64,000 nt of DNA from Oceaniferula spumae (GCF_042849255.1 NZ_AP026866.1:2170001-2234000), one strand, 5' to 3'. Shown: positions 15,882-24,480, counted from the stretch's first letter. Numbers and translations: made by a program. The notes: generated by a model from the sequence alone, not told the origin.

Positions 15882-17831
15882 ATGGAAAATCCCGCATCGA
15901 CACAGTCTGAAGCCAACGCACTGGACTCGCTTCTGACATTCGCCCCCATTGGATTGGCGTTTTTCGACACACATTTTCGTTATACAAGGGTCAACGAGTA
16001 TCTTGCTCATTTGAATAACCTGCCTGCAGAGGAGCATGTGGAAATGCTGGTCAAGGACCTGCATCCCCGTTCTGCCACCTTGTTCGAGCAGAGCATCCGA
16101 CAAGTTTTCGCTGAAGGCAGACCGCTTCCAGTCACTAAACAAAAAATAGATCTCGCCGAGGAGCCTCAGGATAAATCAGTCTCGATTAGTTTTTTCCCCG
16201 TTACCGATGAGTTTGATAATGTCACGGAGGTAGGTGCTGTTGTTTTTATTCACGAAGTGAACGAATCTGATGATAAGTTACTGCCCCCTCACGAGCTTAA
16301 ATTCAGACACCTGGCCGAAACCCTCCCCCAGATCGTATGGACATCGGATCCAGATGGGACAGTGGACTATGTCAGCCCACATTGGACCACCTACAGCGGA
16401 TTGGATATTGAGGACCCGGATTTTCTCAATATTGACGCCGCAATCCACCCGGAAGACATTAAACTCACACGTAAGGCTTGGAAACGATCTGTAGATACCG
16501 GAGAGATTTATGATCATACCTACCGCCTCTTGAGCCAGTCAGGTGAGTATCGTCACCACGCCGCTCGAGCAGTGCCCGTGCGTGATCAAAACGGAGTCAT
16601 TTCCAGATGGTATGGAACCAGCACAGACATTGAGTCTCACAAAAAAACCGAGAACTCATTGAAGGAGGCTACCCAGGCGAAGGATAAATTCATTGCCATG
16701 CTCGGTCATGAACTACGCAATCCTCTGGCCGCCATTACCTCTCACTATGAAATCATGGGGCACCCGCACGCCTCAAAAGAAGAACATGCCAGTGCCTACC
16801 AACAGCTCGGCAAACAGATTGAGCACCTCGCCCGACTTGTCGATGACACCTTGGACATCGCTAGACTCACCAAGGGTAAAATGCGCATCGAAACTGAATT
16901 GACCGAGATCAACCAGCTCGTAGAGAATGCACTTACCAGCCACAAAAGCGGTGCCGAGGAGAAGAAGATCGAACTTTCCTACCAACCATATCACAAGGAA
17001 CAGTGGGTGGTTGCTGACCCTATCAGAATCACTCAGTGCGTTACCAACCTGCTGAATAACGCTATCAAATTCACACCGATCGGAGGAGCAATCCGGGTTT
17101 CCGTTACACCGGATAAAAAGAACCCGCGAAACACATGCATGGTAGTTAGCGATAACGGCCTAGGCATGAGTAAGCCTGAAATCGAAAAACTGTTTGAGCC
17201 ATTTGCTCAGAGCAAAAACGCTGACAGAACCAGCAGGGACGGGCTGGGCCTTGGACTTGCGATCATCAGACAATTGATGGAATTGCACGGAGGTAAAGTG
17301 GTCGCATTCAGCGAAGGCAAAGGCAAAGGCACCGAGATTACCCTGAGCCTCCCGTTGAGCGATGCCGCTCAAGAACGAACTTTAGAATCAGAAGATGAAA
17401 ATTCTACGTGTGATGATGGTACCTCTTTAAGTTCTAAAATACTTGTCATAGAAGATGACGAAAATGTGGCCGAAGCTCTGAAACTCTTGCTGGAGCTGGA
17501 CGGGCATGAAGTGGCACATACGGTAGCTGCTGAAGATGGCCTTGAATTAATCCATTCGTTTGTTCCGGAAATTGTGCTCTGCGATCTAACTCTACAGGGA
17601 GAACTCAGCGGTTGGGATTTCGCCCAGTCCGTTAGAAATTTACCTGAGAACAATCAAGTGAGGTATACCTATCTTGTAGCCCTTTCCGGCCACTCATCTC
17701 CCCGACAATCAGAAAAAAGTCTCAAGGCCGGGTTCAATGAACATCTGTGCAAACCATCCACACCTGCGCAGCTCAGAGGGTGTATTATACGTGGAAAAAA
17801 AGAGTCGTCCCCTAATGGGAACGACTCCTGA
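15882..17831 (+). CDS. Hybrid PAS sensor histidine kinase with C-terminal receiver
   Basis: The ATG at 15882 gives 649 residues; 45 bases of upstream open frame look non-coding. In order there are two PAS domains (the second with a PAC segment ending in RWYGTSTDIESHKKTE), a HisKA domain (FIAMLGHELRNPLAAI), a HATPase domain (N-box NLLNNAIKF, G1 DNGLGM, G2 GLGLAI) and a receiver (ILVIEDDENV, phospho-acceptor in IVLCDLTL). There is no membrane segment, so sensing is cytoplasmic. It may be the kinase that feeds the NtrC-type regulator or the receiver protein at 18494. A leftward terminator lies inside its last codons. Confidence 0.93.
   Translation: MENPASTQSEANALDSLLTFAPIGLAFFDTHFRYTRVNEYLAHLNNLPAEEHVEMLVKDLHPRSATLFEQSIRQVFAEGRPLPVTKQKIDLAEEPQDKSVSISFFPVTDEFDNVTEVGAVVFIHEVNESDDKLLPPHELKFRHLAETLPQIVWTSDPDGTVDYVSPHWTTYSGLDIEDPDFLNIDAAIHPEDIKLTRKAWKRSVDTGEIYDHTYRLLSQSGEYRHHAARAVPVRDQNGVISRWYGTSTDIESHKKTENSLKEATQAKDKFIAMLGHELRNPLAAITSHYEIMGHPHASKEEHASAYQQLGKQIEHLARLVDDTLDIARLTKGKMRIETELTEINQLVENALTSHKSGAEEKKIELSYQPYHKEQWVVADPIRITQCVTNLLNNAIKFTPIGGAIRVSVTPDKKNPRNTCMVVSDNGLGMSKPEIEKLFEPFAQSKNADRTSRDGLGLGLAIIRQLMELHGGKVVAFSEGKGKGTEITLSLPLSDAAQERTLESEDENSTCDDGTSLSSKILVIEDDENVAEALKLLLELDGHEVAHTVAAEDGLELIHSFVPEIVLCDLTLQGELSGWDFAQSVRNLPENNQVRYTYLVALSGHSSPRQSEKSLKAGFNEHLCKPSTPAQLRGCIIRGKKESSPNGNDS
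17795..17827 (-). terminator. Leftward terminator inside the 3' end of the kinase gene
   Basis: Read on the minus strand, an 11-base arm (17827-17817) pairs with 17812-17802 (one mismatch) and is followed by seven T. It serves the DUF1328 transcript, yet it sits within the coding end of the opposing kinase gene. Confidence 0.75.
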
Positions 17832-17857
17832 AATGATATCGATTGACCTGCCTTTGA

Positions 17858-18004
17858 TTAGAGGATCAGGGTAACAATCCATATGATAAGGAATACGGCA
17901 AACAAGATCTTGGCAATATTTGCCGCAGCTCCTGCGATGCCTGAAAATCCTAATACAGCTGCGATAATTGCAACTACGAGAAATAATAGTGTCCAGTCTA
18001 ACAT
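17858..18004 (-). CDS. DUF1328 small membrane protein
   Basis: A 48-residue frame starting MLDWTLLFLVVAIIAAVLG continues as FSGIAGAAANIAKILFAVF and ends IIWIVTLIL. This is the conserved two-helix DUF1328 (YtjA-type) family, known as a short inner-membrane protein of unknown function often found in stress loci. It lies 55 bases after the 78-residue membrane protein, in the same direction, and a terminator follows. Confidence 0.88.
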   Translation of the reverse strand: MLDWTLLFLVVAIIAAVLGFSGIAGAAANIAKILFAVFLIIWIVTLIL

Positions 18005-18059
18005 AATTTTATTGGGTTATAGGTTTGATTGATTTGCGATTGGGTTTTGAGACATGAAT

Positions 18060-18296
18060 CTAGTTGGTAGCATCTTTGATTTCTTCTCCAGCTTCATCCA
18101 CTTTTTCCCCTGCTTTCTCAGCTGGTCCTTTCTTTGCACAGCTTGTTGCCAACAGAACTCCAGCGCAGAAACACACAAGTCCGAAGAGTGAGCTTGTCAC
18201 AGGACGCTTGCGAATAGCGGTTAGTCCTTCTGACAGCGTGTCTGTCGTAGTGGAAGATACCTGGTTTGCTAGTTGCTTGATTTGATTTTTATTCAT
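18060..18296 (-). CDS. Small membrane-anchored protein with charged tail
   Basis: This 78-residue protein has a polar N-terminus (MNKNQIKQLANQVSSTTTDT), one hydrophobic helix at about 34-54 (SSLFGLVCFCAGVLLATSC) and an acidic/lysine tail (KAGEKVDEAGEEIKDATN) like those of ElaB/YqjD or CsbD-type stress proteins. It leads the two-gene unit with DUF1328. A weak sigma-54-like site and a good TGCAA-type element lie upstream. Confidence 0.65.
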   Translation of the reverse strand: MNKNQIKQLANQVSSTTTDTLSEGLTAIRKRPVTSSLFGLVCFCAGVLLATSCAKKGPAEKAGEKVDEAGEEIKDATN

Positions 18297-18310
18297 GACG
18301 TAAGTAATCT

Positions 18311-18326
18311 AGCACGAAGCAGTCCA
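18311..18326 (-). promoter_or_regulatory. Weak sigma-54-like site before the small membrane gene
   Basis: On the minus strand TGGACTGCTTCGTGCT keeps GG-N10-GC but matches only 8 of 12 positions. It is supported mainly by the TGCAA element about 100 bases further upstream. Confidence 0.25.
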
Positions 18327-18426
18327 TGCTAACCCATCTAGCAATTAAGACACATAACTCACTCCTTTCGTGACAGTTACGAAACACTCTTAGGAATTCA
18401 AACCAGCTCCATCTGCCTTCAAATCC

Positions 18427-18444
18427 TTGCACAATGCAACGTTC
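18427..18444. promoter_or_regulatory. TGCAA-type 18-mer (activator-site candidate)
   Basis: TTGCACAATGCAACGTTC matches the element at 14408-14425 (ATGCAACATGCAACGTTC) at 15 of 18 positions, including the 11-base identity ATGCAACGTTC. Confidence 0.5.
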
Positions 18445-18493
18445 ACCATGCAGAACGACACCCGAAAACACTGCTCAAAGCAGTCTTATAGTA

Positions 18494-19108
18494 TCAGCAC
18501 CTGATCACAGCCTCCTGCAATAAAGCTTTGGCATATTTTCTAGCCGTCGCGTTGTTCGCGGGAACTGGAGTTTTGGAAATAACTCTCAGAAGTTTTGCCC
18601 ACATAGTAGCAAGAGGGCCAGACTCCTTCATCACCTTCTCATTCTCGAGCAACTCCAAGGCTCGTTCAAATTCAAGTGAGCGAACTTTATCAAAAACATC
18701 ATCCAGCTCAGACTTAATTTTGGCGTTTTTGTCCAACGCGTAGCTTACGAAATCACGCAGACCAGTCAAAGACATCGGCTTGGCTAAGAAATCGACGACT
18801 CCGTTACATACGGCTGAGATCATCGCTCTCTCTGTAATGTGAGCACTGCATATGATCACCTTGGTTCGATCACCCCGCTGCCTTAATTCGCGCAGCACAT
18901 CCAAACCGGTCAGCCCGGGCATGTTGAGATCGAGCACGATCAAATCATATTGATTCTTCTCTAAATCATCCAAGGCCTCTTGACCTGAGGAGAGACAAAA
19001 AACATCACGGTCTTCTCCTATCAAGGCCATCTCGATACCTATCAATAGAGATGGCTCATCATCGACAATGAGAATGCGCTTCTTTGGTATGTAATCGTCT
19101 CTAATCAT
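18494..19108 (-). CDS. Response regulator: receiver plus helical output region
   Basis: The 204 residues begin with a receiver: RILIVDDEPSLL, phospho-acceptor in LIVLDLNMPG, and KPMSLTGL for the conserved lysine. The C-terminal 80 residues are helical (SELDDVFDKVRSLEFERALELL) and match no DNA-binding domain I know. It may act by protein-protein contact. A strong sigma-54-like promoter lies 33 bases above the start, facing away from the DUF2383 gene. Confidence 0.85.
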   Translation of the reverse strand: MIRDDYIPKKRILIVDDEPSLLIGIEMALIGEDRDVFCLSSGQEALDDLEKNQYDLIVLDLNMPGLTGLDVLRELRQRGDRTKVIICSAHITERAMISAVCNGVVDFLAKPMSLTGLRDFVSYALDKNAKIKSELDDVFDKVRSLEFERALELLENEKVMKESGPLATMWAKLLRVISKTPVPANNATARKYAKALLQEAVIRC

Positions 19109-19140
19109 GAACTGATACTTGTGTGTGTATCACTATAGAT

Positions 19141-19156
19141 AGCGGGAATCGTGCCA
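19141..19156 (-). promoter_or_regulatory. Sigma-54-like promoter of the response regulator
   Basis: Minus-strand TGGCACGATTCCCGCT has a perfect TGGCACG -24 element and GG-N10-GC spacing (10 of 12 positions). Confidence 0.65.
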
Positions 19157-19306
19157 CCTTTACCGTATGCCAAAGATTATTTCAAGAGTCTTTATAAACC
19201 AAGCAGTTTCAAGGGTTGAGCTGTGCACTAATTTATAAACCTAGATCAGTAGTGCTACATATTTTCTAATCCACCATGCATCTTGCCACATTCAGACGAA
19301 AATTTG

Positions 19307-19324
19307 ATGCAATATGAAACGTTT
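19307..19324. promoter_or_regulatory. TGCAA-type 18-mer between divergent promoters
   Basis: ATGCAATATGAAACGTTT matches the element at 14408 at 15 of 18 positions. It lies about 75 bases above the rightward promoter and 150 above the leftward one. Confidence 0.5.
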
Positions 19325-19397
19325 GAATTGACCACTGAATATCCTGAAAACTATTCAATCTATTGGTTTTGTGATGATTAAAGGTATCCCTCAAGTC

Positions 19398-19413
19398 TGG
19401 CATGGTAATCGCA
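19398..19413 (+). promoter_or_regulatory. Sigma-54-like promoter of the DUF2383 gene
   Basis: TGGCATGGTAATCGCA matches 10 of 12 consensus positions with GG-N10-GC spacing. The ATG is 76 bases downstream. Confidence 0.6.
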
Positions 19414-19489
19414 ATATCTGAGTTGTCCAAGGTGCGGGTTCAACCTGAACACCGAAATCAAATTTAAAAACACCAACCAACCAAACACT

Positions 19490-19933
19490 ATGAACACAAC
19501 ACCACAATATAACGAAGACTGCATCAAAGAGTGTAACAGCCTACTTAGAGGCGAACTCTCCGCCGTTGAGACCTATGAACAAGCCATCGATAAGTTTGGC
19601 CATGAGGGTCAGGGTATGCCCCTCCGTCGAATTAAGGAGGAACACCAAGCATCCGTCAGAGATCTGAAAGACTCCATCACCGCCATGGGCGGCATTCCCG
19701 ATGACGAGTCGGGCGCATGGGGAACCTTTGCCACCGCAGTGCAAGGTGCCGCTAACCTCTTTGGCGACAATTCAGCCGTCGCCGCCCTGAAACAGGGTGA
19801 AAAGCACGGCGAAAACGAATATGAAGAGGCGCTCGAGAAAGATTGCATCATGCCGTCTTGCCGCAGCCAGATTCAGACCAAGTTGCTGCCACGTGTGAAA
19901 TCACACATCAGCACATTAGACTCATTAGGATAA
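19490..19933 (+). CDS. DUF2383 ferritin-like four-helix protein
   Basis: The 147 residues form a helical bundle of the PA2169/DUF2383 type. Helix 1 (ECNSLLRGELSAVETYEQAID) and helix 2 (IKEEHQASVRDLKDSITAMGG) carry the Glu/His residues typical of ferritin-like carboxylate-bridged sites. The loop with SGAWGTFATAVQGAANLFGD and the helix around EYEEAL are also conserved. The family is linked to stress and metal handling, with little biochemistry known. It is a single-gene unit with its own promoter and terminator. Confidence 0.85.
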   Translation: MNTTPQYNEDCIKECNSLLRGELSAVETYEQAIDKFGHEGQGMPLRRIKEEHQASVRDLKDSITAMGGIPDDESGAWGTFATAVQGAANLFGDNSAVAALKQGEKHGENEYEEALEKDCIMPSCRSQIQTKLLPRVKSHISTLDSLG

Positions 19934-19968
19934 CATAATAGATCGGGGTATATCCGCCCCACACGTAT

Positions 19969-20010
19969 ACACCTCAGCAGGTTTTATCACCTCGCTGGGG
20001 TGTTTTCTTT
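19969..20010 (+). terminator. Intrinsic terminator after the DUF2383 gene
   Basis: ACACCTCAGCAGG (from 19969) pairs with CCTCGCTGGGGTGT (to 20002), with one G-U pair and one bulge, followed by a T-rich tail. Confidence 0.75.
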
Positions 20011-20079
20011 GTTGCAGTGAAAGGTCTGCGTTATCACAGAAACCTCAGTGAGATCGGTGCCTGACACAGATCAGGATCT

Positions 20080-20670
20080 TTATTTCCACCAGATAACCGA
20101 ACAGGCCAACACGGCGACGCCGTAGGCTAGGCCACCCAATGTCAGAGCGCGGTAACGTCCGTCGGTTTTAGTCGCCCAGGTAATGGCATCGCGCATGGTG
20201 TAGGGCATGCCCACCCAGAAGAGACCTTTGAAAATGATGATATAGGCGAAAATTGGGATCAACAATCGGCTCGTAGGCTCCTTGAGGTAGGCTGCGTAGA
20301 GAAGTGGCGCGGCGACCATTAATGCTAACAAGCCGATGGCACGCACCGTGAGAAATTCCTTCACGTGAACAATCATGCCGTAGGCGGCGATGGGAACGAG
20401 TATGCGGAGAATGGGTTTCGCCCGGTCAAACTCACCAAGATCCATCTGCAAGTAGCTGAAAATCCCGAGACGATCCGGTGCGATCAACAGCCAGAACCAC
20501 GTCATGCCAATGCCCATTAACCAAGGGCCCAGCACTCTGTTGCGAGGCAGTTTCTGGAGAAACGTTTTGCTGTCCTCAGGTTTCATCAACATCCAGACAT
20601 GGAGACCAATCAACCATGCAGCCAACACGTAGCCGGCAACGTTCAGGGGAATCTTCTCGTAAGGATGCAT
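20080..20670 (-). CDS. Polytopic membrane protein of unknown function
   Basis: The 196-residue protein has about five or six hydrophobic helices (for example VAGYVLAAWLIGLHVWMLM, VLGPWLMGIGMTWFWLLI, AIGLLALMVAAPLLYAAYL). I recognise no family. It lies 39 bases after the SHD1-like gene in the same direction, so the two may be co-transcribed. Confidence 0.7.
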   Translation of the reverse strand: MHPYEKIPLNVAGYVLAAWLIGLHVWMLMKPEDSKTFLQKLPRNRVLGPWLMGIGMTWFWLLIAPDRLGIFSYLQMDLGEFDRAKPILRILVPIAAYGMIVHVKEFLTVRAIGLLALMVAAPLLYAAYLKEPTSRLLIPIFAYIIIFKGLFWVGMPYTMRDAITWATKTDGRYRALTLGGLAYGVAVLACSVIWWK

Positions 20671-20709
20671 CTGGGCGGATGGTATGGGGAATCGTGCGTG
20701 TGAAAAGGA

Positions 20710-21771
20710 TTATTTGTCGGTCTCGGCAGGGGCCGTGTCAGCAACGTTGGGAACCACCACCACAAGGCCCGTTCCTGATTTACCTTCCAGCTTGAAGCTG
20801 TAATCACGCGCCTGGAACCAGTCCGGCTGATCGCTCATATTGAGAATTTTAATCTCATACCCTTGCACCGCATTCCGGTCTTTGCCGGCTGGCAATTTTT
20901 CCAGTTTCCCCGAGAGCTTCAGCCCATACATATAGAAAATCACTCCACCGCCAGGCGTGCACTCCACCAGTGGTAAATCCGGTGTCCACTCGTGGCGGGA
21001 GCCTTTATAGACACTCACGCTCAAGATCGTCGCATTCGCACCTTTGGTAAATTGTGAGAGAAACTCCGGGTTGAATCGATCCAAGGTCTTGTGCGCAGCG
21101 TGCACAGTCAGTGCATCGCGCAAATCCAGAACTTCGAAACAAGCTGTGGTCTTAAGCTCTTCTTGGAAAAAACTCTGGTAGCTATTGCGAGCATGACGCT
21201 GCCCAAATCGACACTTGTTGAGAGTTTTGTAGAGCCACTCGATGCGTCTTTCGTTGTCGTCCCTGCGACTGGGAACATCCACGATCTTCGAGGTATGCCA
21301 CCAAAGCATGAAGGGCACAAAACTACTGGCGAAGTTGTTGTGATCTTTGTCGTAGTACTCGGATTGGTCGATCGGCGGAATATTTCTTCGGGTCACACTT
21401 TCATCAGGCACACGCTTGAAACCAATGGGCGCCACCGACGGCAGAACAAAATCCTTAGGGATCAAGACCTCACCGCCTTTGGCGAGCGCATCGATTTCAT
21501 TCTCTTTTTCCTGCTGAACATCCCATGCCTTCTTGAACCAGTCCCTATCGTCATCCGAGAGTGAAGTGATCGGCACGTTATAGATTTTTCCGCGTGTGTC
21601 TTGAATACGCAAGGTCTCGCCATCGCGCCCAAGAAACTTACCACGGAAATGCTTGCCGTTTTTTCCGTGCCAGACCCGCGAATCCGTCAGTTTTGCCTCA
21701 TCGGCTTCGGCCGGAAGCCATGAAAAAATCAAGAGACAAGCGAGGACGAGATATCGATTCGAAAAAATCAT
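20710..21771 (-). CDS. Exported protein with SHD1-like N-terminal domain
   Basis: The 353-residue product has a signal peptide (about 1-23) and a segment at 28-80 that resembles the SHD1 domain common in Planctomycetes and Verrucomicrobia: SRVWHGKNGKHFRGKFLGRDG, then LRIQDTRGKIYNVPITSLSDDDRDWF. The remaining 270 residues include a region around the Cys-containing MLWWHTSKIVDV and RHARNSYQSFFQEELKTTACFEV, with papain-like-peptidase flavour but no catalytic triad I can assign. Its function is unknown. Confidence 0.7.
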   Translation of the reverse strand: MIFSNRYLVLACLLIFSWLPAEADEAKLTDSRVWHGKNGKHFRGKFLGRDGETLRIQDTRGKIYNVPITSLSDDDRDWFKKAWDVQQEKENEIDALAKGGEVLIPKDFVLPSVAPIGFKRVPDESVTRRNIPPIDQSEYYDKDHNNFASSFVPFMLWWHTSKIVDVPSRRDDNERRIEWLYKTLNKCRFGQRHARNSYQSFFQEELKTTACFEVLDLRDALTVHAAHKTLDRFNPEFLSQFTKGANATILSVSVYKGSRHEWTPDLPLVECTPGGGVIFYMYGLKLSGKLEKLPAGKDRNAVQGYEIKILNMSDQPDWFQARDYSFKLEGKSGTGLVVVVPNVADTAPAETDK

Positions 21772-21804
21772 AACGAGAGGAGGAATGGAAATGTAAATCA
21801 GGCC

Positions 21805-23181
21805 CTAGTGAATCACCGGGGTACCGTAAAGAGAAAATCCGGTGGTATCCTCGATATCGACATCAAAGATCTGGCCGGTCATGCGTTGTTCATCACCATC
21901 AAAGATGACGATCTTGTTCTGGCTGGTGCGCCCCATCAGGCGGTCCTTGTTCGTCTTGGAAGGACCGGTGCAGAGAACCTGCTGACGGGTTCCTACCAAG
22001 GCTCTGTTTTTCTTCTCAGAGATCTCGTTGACCACTTTCAAAAGTATCTGGTTACGCTCCTCCTTGACCCGTTCAGGTAGCTGACCTTCCATTTCAGCTG
22101 CCGGTGTATTGCGGCGTTTGGAGTAACGGAAAACAAAGGCATTATCGAAGTCGAGCTGCTTGACGGTGTCGACAGTCGCTTGAAAATCCTCTTCCGTCTC
22201 ACCGGGGAATCCGACGATGATGTCAGTGGTGATCGCGAGGTCGGGTCGGGCCGCCTTCATGTTCTCACAGATCTCCACGAACTTCTGGTTTTTATAGGGA
22301 CGGCGCATCTTTTTCAAAATGGCATCGGAGCCAGACTGCATCGGAAAATGGATGTGGCTGCAAAGCTTCGGCAAGTAGGTGAAGGCCGCAACAAGATCAG
22401 AGCGATAACCAATCGGGTGAGGTGATGTGAAACGAATCCGCTCCAGTCCCTCCACCTCGTGCACCGCTTCGAGCAGTTGCACAAATGGTGACTTGCCGTC
22501 GACTTTGGGAAATTCAGTCCGACCGTATAAGTTGACGATCTGGCCTAACAAAGTGATCTCTTTGACACCCTTGGCGACCAGCCCTTTGCACTCCTCGACG
22601 ATATCAGCGATCGGTCTTCCACGCTCGCGACCGCGTGTGTCAGGCACGATGCAGAACGAGCAGCGCATGTTGCAGCCCTGCATGATGGAAACAAAGGCAG
22701 TGGTCTGATTTTCCTGAGTGACGTGGTCACGGATGGTGTTCTGGCTGTCCTTTTCCTCCTCAATATCACAGACACTCTCGCCGGTGAGGGAATAGGACGG
22801 ATCGTCCATCCGCATCTCCATGCGCTTGGTCAGGATATTGTCCACGTATTCGAAAACTTTGTGGTATTTCTGGGTTCCCACGACCACATCGAGGTGGGGG
22901 ATGTTCTGGAAAAGCTCGTTGCCGCGGCTCTGCGCCATGCATCCCATGTAGCCATAGACCACGTGCGGTTTTTTCTGCCGGAGTTTGCCCATGATGCCCA
23001 TCTTCCCAAGTGCCTTCTGCTCAGCCTGGTCACGCACACTGCATGTGTTGACCAAAATGGCATCCGCATCGAACTCGGTAGGAGTCACCGTGTAGCCACC
23101 TTCCACGAACATCCGGGCAACTTGCTCGGAGTCGCGCTCGTTCATCTGGCATCCGTATGTCTTGATAAAAACCTTGGGCAT
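21805..23181 (-). CDS. miaB: tRNA-2-methylthio-N6-dimethylallyladenosine synthase MiaB
   Basis: The 458-residue protein has all three parts of the family. The UPF0004 domain has cluster cysteines in KTYGCQMN, VNTCSVRDQ and GYMGCMAQ. The radical SAM core has CNMRCSFCIVP. The C-terminal TRAM domain has a truncated-barrel pattern (RLMGRTSQNKIVIFDGDE). It adds the methylthio group to position 2 of i6A37 in tRNAs reading UNN codons, in the cytoplasm. It is probably monocistronic. Confidence 0.97.
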   Translation of the reverse strand: MPKVFIKTYGCQMNERDSEQVARMFVEGGYTVTPTEFDADAILVNTCSVRDQAEQKALGKMGIMGKLRQKKPHVVYGYMGCMAQSRGNELFQNIPHLDVVVGTQKYHKVFEYVDNILTKRMEMRMDDPSYSLTGESVCDIEEEKDSQNTIRDHVTQENQTTAFVSIMQGCNMRCSFCIVPDTRGRERGRPIADIVEECKGLVAKGVKEITLLGQIVNLYGRTEFPKVDGKSPFVQLLEAVHEVEGLERIRFTSPHPIGYRSDLVAAFTYLPKLCSHIHFPMQSGSDAILKKMRRPYKNQKFVEICENMKAARPDLAITTDIIVGFPGETEEDFQATVDTVKQLDFDNAFVFRYSKRRNTPAAEMEGQLPERVKEERNQILLKVVNEISEKKNRALVGTRQQVLCTGPSKTNKDRLMGRTSQNKIVIFDGDEQRMTGQIFDVDIEDTTGFSLYGTPVIH

Positions 23182-23295
23182 GGGAGCAGCAGATGTAAGA
23201 CGAAAGATTCAAGAATCAAGGCTCTATTTTACCCTCATGCACTCTCCAGCTTGTTAAAAAGACAAAATGGATTGCCGTATTCTATTCCCTGATAG

Positions 23296-23946
23296 ATGGT
23301 GTTTACTATGAAAACCTTGCTCCTTTTATTCAAATTTTGCACGAGTTGCCTAGCTGACTACGGTGTCATCCAAGATCCTGACGGTTACACCAACATGCGG
23401 AAATCCGGCTCCGTCAAAGCTCCCGTGGTTCACAAAATTCTCAATCACCAGGTGTTCCACTATTTCGGCAGACTGGAGCAACCGTGGATCTCGGTGAACA
23501 TCGACACAGATGACGGCAAGCGAGTTAGCGGGTTTGTTCATCGCTCTCGCATCATGCCGCTGACGAAAATGAAAAAGCTCAAGCAGGGGGAAGCCATCAG
23601 CATCAGCTACACCACGCAACCCTTCGTCAAAGCCGACCACAAGATCTCACAGAATGAACATGGTGGCGTGGGAAAAATCGACGGCCTCACCGTCTGGGGC
23701 ACCGATGGAGGCCTGCCAAAGACCGAGATCACCGGCGTTCAGCTCACCTTGAATGGGAAAAAGATCGAAGTGCCCAAGCGACTATTCGCTAACCTCTACG
23801 AACCTAGCAAGCAATTCAATATCTACAGCCACGAGGGCGTTTTCTATATCCCACAACACTGCAGCGATGGAGCGGGAGGCTACCATTTGGTCTGGGTCGT
23901 GGATCAAAAAGGCAAACTCACTCGTTGGGTGGACAGCCCTTATTAG
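23296..23946 (+). CDS. Exported protein with bacterial SH3-like domain
   Basis: The product is 216 residues from the ATG at 23296; an ATG at 23308 gives a cleaner signal peptide (MKTLLLLFKFCTSCLA). The N-terminal mature region (YGVIQDPDGYTNMRKSGS... VSGFVHRSRIMPL) has the bacterial SH3 pattern with the DPDGYTNMR entry. The rest shows no known family. It probably acts in the periplasm. Its stop overlaps by four bases the stop of the convergent NlpC/P60 gene. Confidence 0.7.
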   Translation: MVFTMKTLLLLFKFCTSCLADYGVIQDPDGYTNMRKSGSVKAPVVHKILNHQVFHYFGRLEQPWISVNIDTDDGKRVSGFVHRSRIMPLTKMKKLKQGEAISISYTTQPFVKADHKISQNEHGGVGKIDGLTVWGTDGGLPKTEITGVQLTLNGKKIEVPKRLFANLYEPSKQFNIYSHEGVFYIPQHCSDGAGGYHLVWVVDQKGKLTRWVDSPY

Positions 23947-24476
23947 AGACCTCTCGGATGCCGCACGTAATACCCTTTCGCACCGCGACGCTGGGGTTTC
24001 CAACGTGGACCGGTGGAGTTCCAGGTGCCCCCGGTATCGAAGCGTAGTCCGGCGATGACTAGGAAAACGTGGCCTTTTCTGACGTAGACCGTCACCCAGT
24101 CGCCATAGCCTTTTTTGCCGTAGTCGAAGAAATTCTGGGAAACCAGCGGCTTGTCGAGTTTGCCACCGGCATTCAGCACAAAGGATGTGGCGCCTGAGCA
24201 ATCGTAGCCGTGGTCATGAAAACTACGATGGCCACCGCCATAGACGTAAGGTTTGTCAGTGAGCGAGTTCGCAGCTTCGATCATCTTTTTTACCCGACGA
24301 GGAGCCTTGGGCGGTGCCGTGGCTTTGCCTTCGGGGCTGATGTAAGCGGTTTTGCCGTAATCAAAGCGATGGATGATGTGTGTCTCCTTCGCCTTCAATT
24401 GCGACGAACAGGAGTTCAGGGAAAGCGTTGCCACCAGAGCAACCAGCAATGTAAGGGGAATGCTGACCAATTTCAT
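23943..24476 (-). CDS. NlpC/P60-family cell-wall lipoprotein
   Basis: This 177-residue lipoprotein has lipobox LNSC (Cys23). The catalytic part fits the NlpC/P60 peptidase fold: nucleophile C93 in YDCSGATSFV and the histidine H136 in KGHVFLVIAG, followed by RFDTGG. Enzymes of this family cut peptide stems of peptidoglycan. It is convergent with the SH3-like gene next door, whose domain is a frequent partner of NlpC/P60. An 8-6-8 palindrome lies just upstream of the start. Confidence 0.85.
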   Translation of the reverse strand: MKLVSIPLTLLVALVATLSLNSCSSQLKAKETHIIHRFDYGKTAYISPEGKATAPPKAPRRVKKMIEAANSLTDKPYVYGGGHRSFHDHGYDCSGATSFVLNAGGKLDKPLVSQNFFDYGKKGYGDWVTVYVRKGHVFLVIAGLRFDTGGTWNSTGPRWKPQRRGAKGYYVRHPRGL

Positions 24477-24480
24477 GGCG

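Larger units (their letters stand above)
19109..19489. other. Divergent regulatory region with two sigma-54-like promoters
   Basis: These 381 bases hold a leftward promoter (19141-19156) and a rightward one (19398-19413), with one TGCAA-type 18-mer (19307-19324) between them. No coding frame is seen. Confidence 0.55.
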
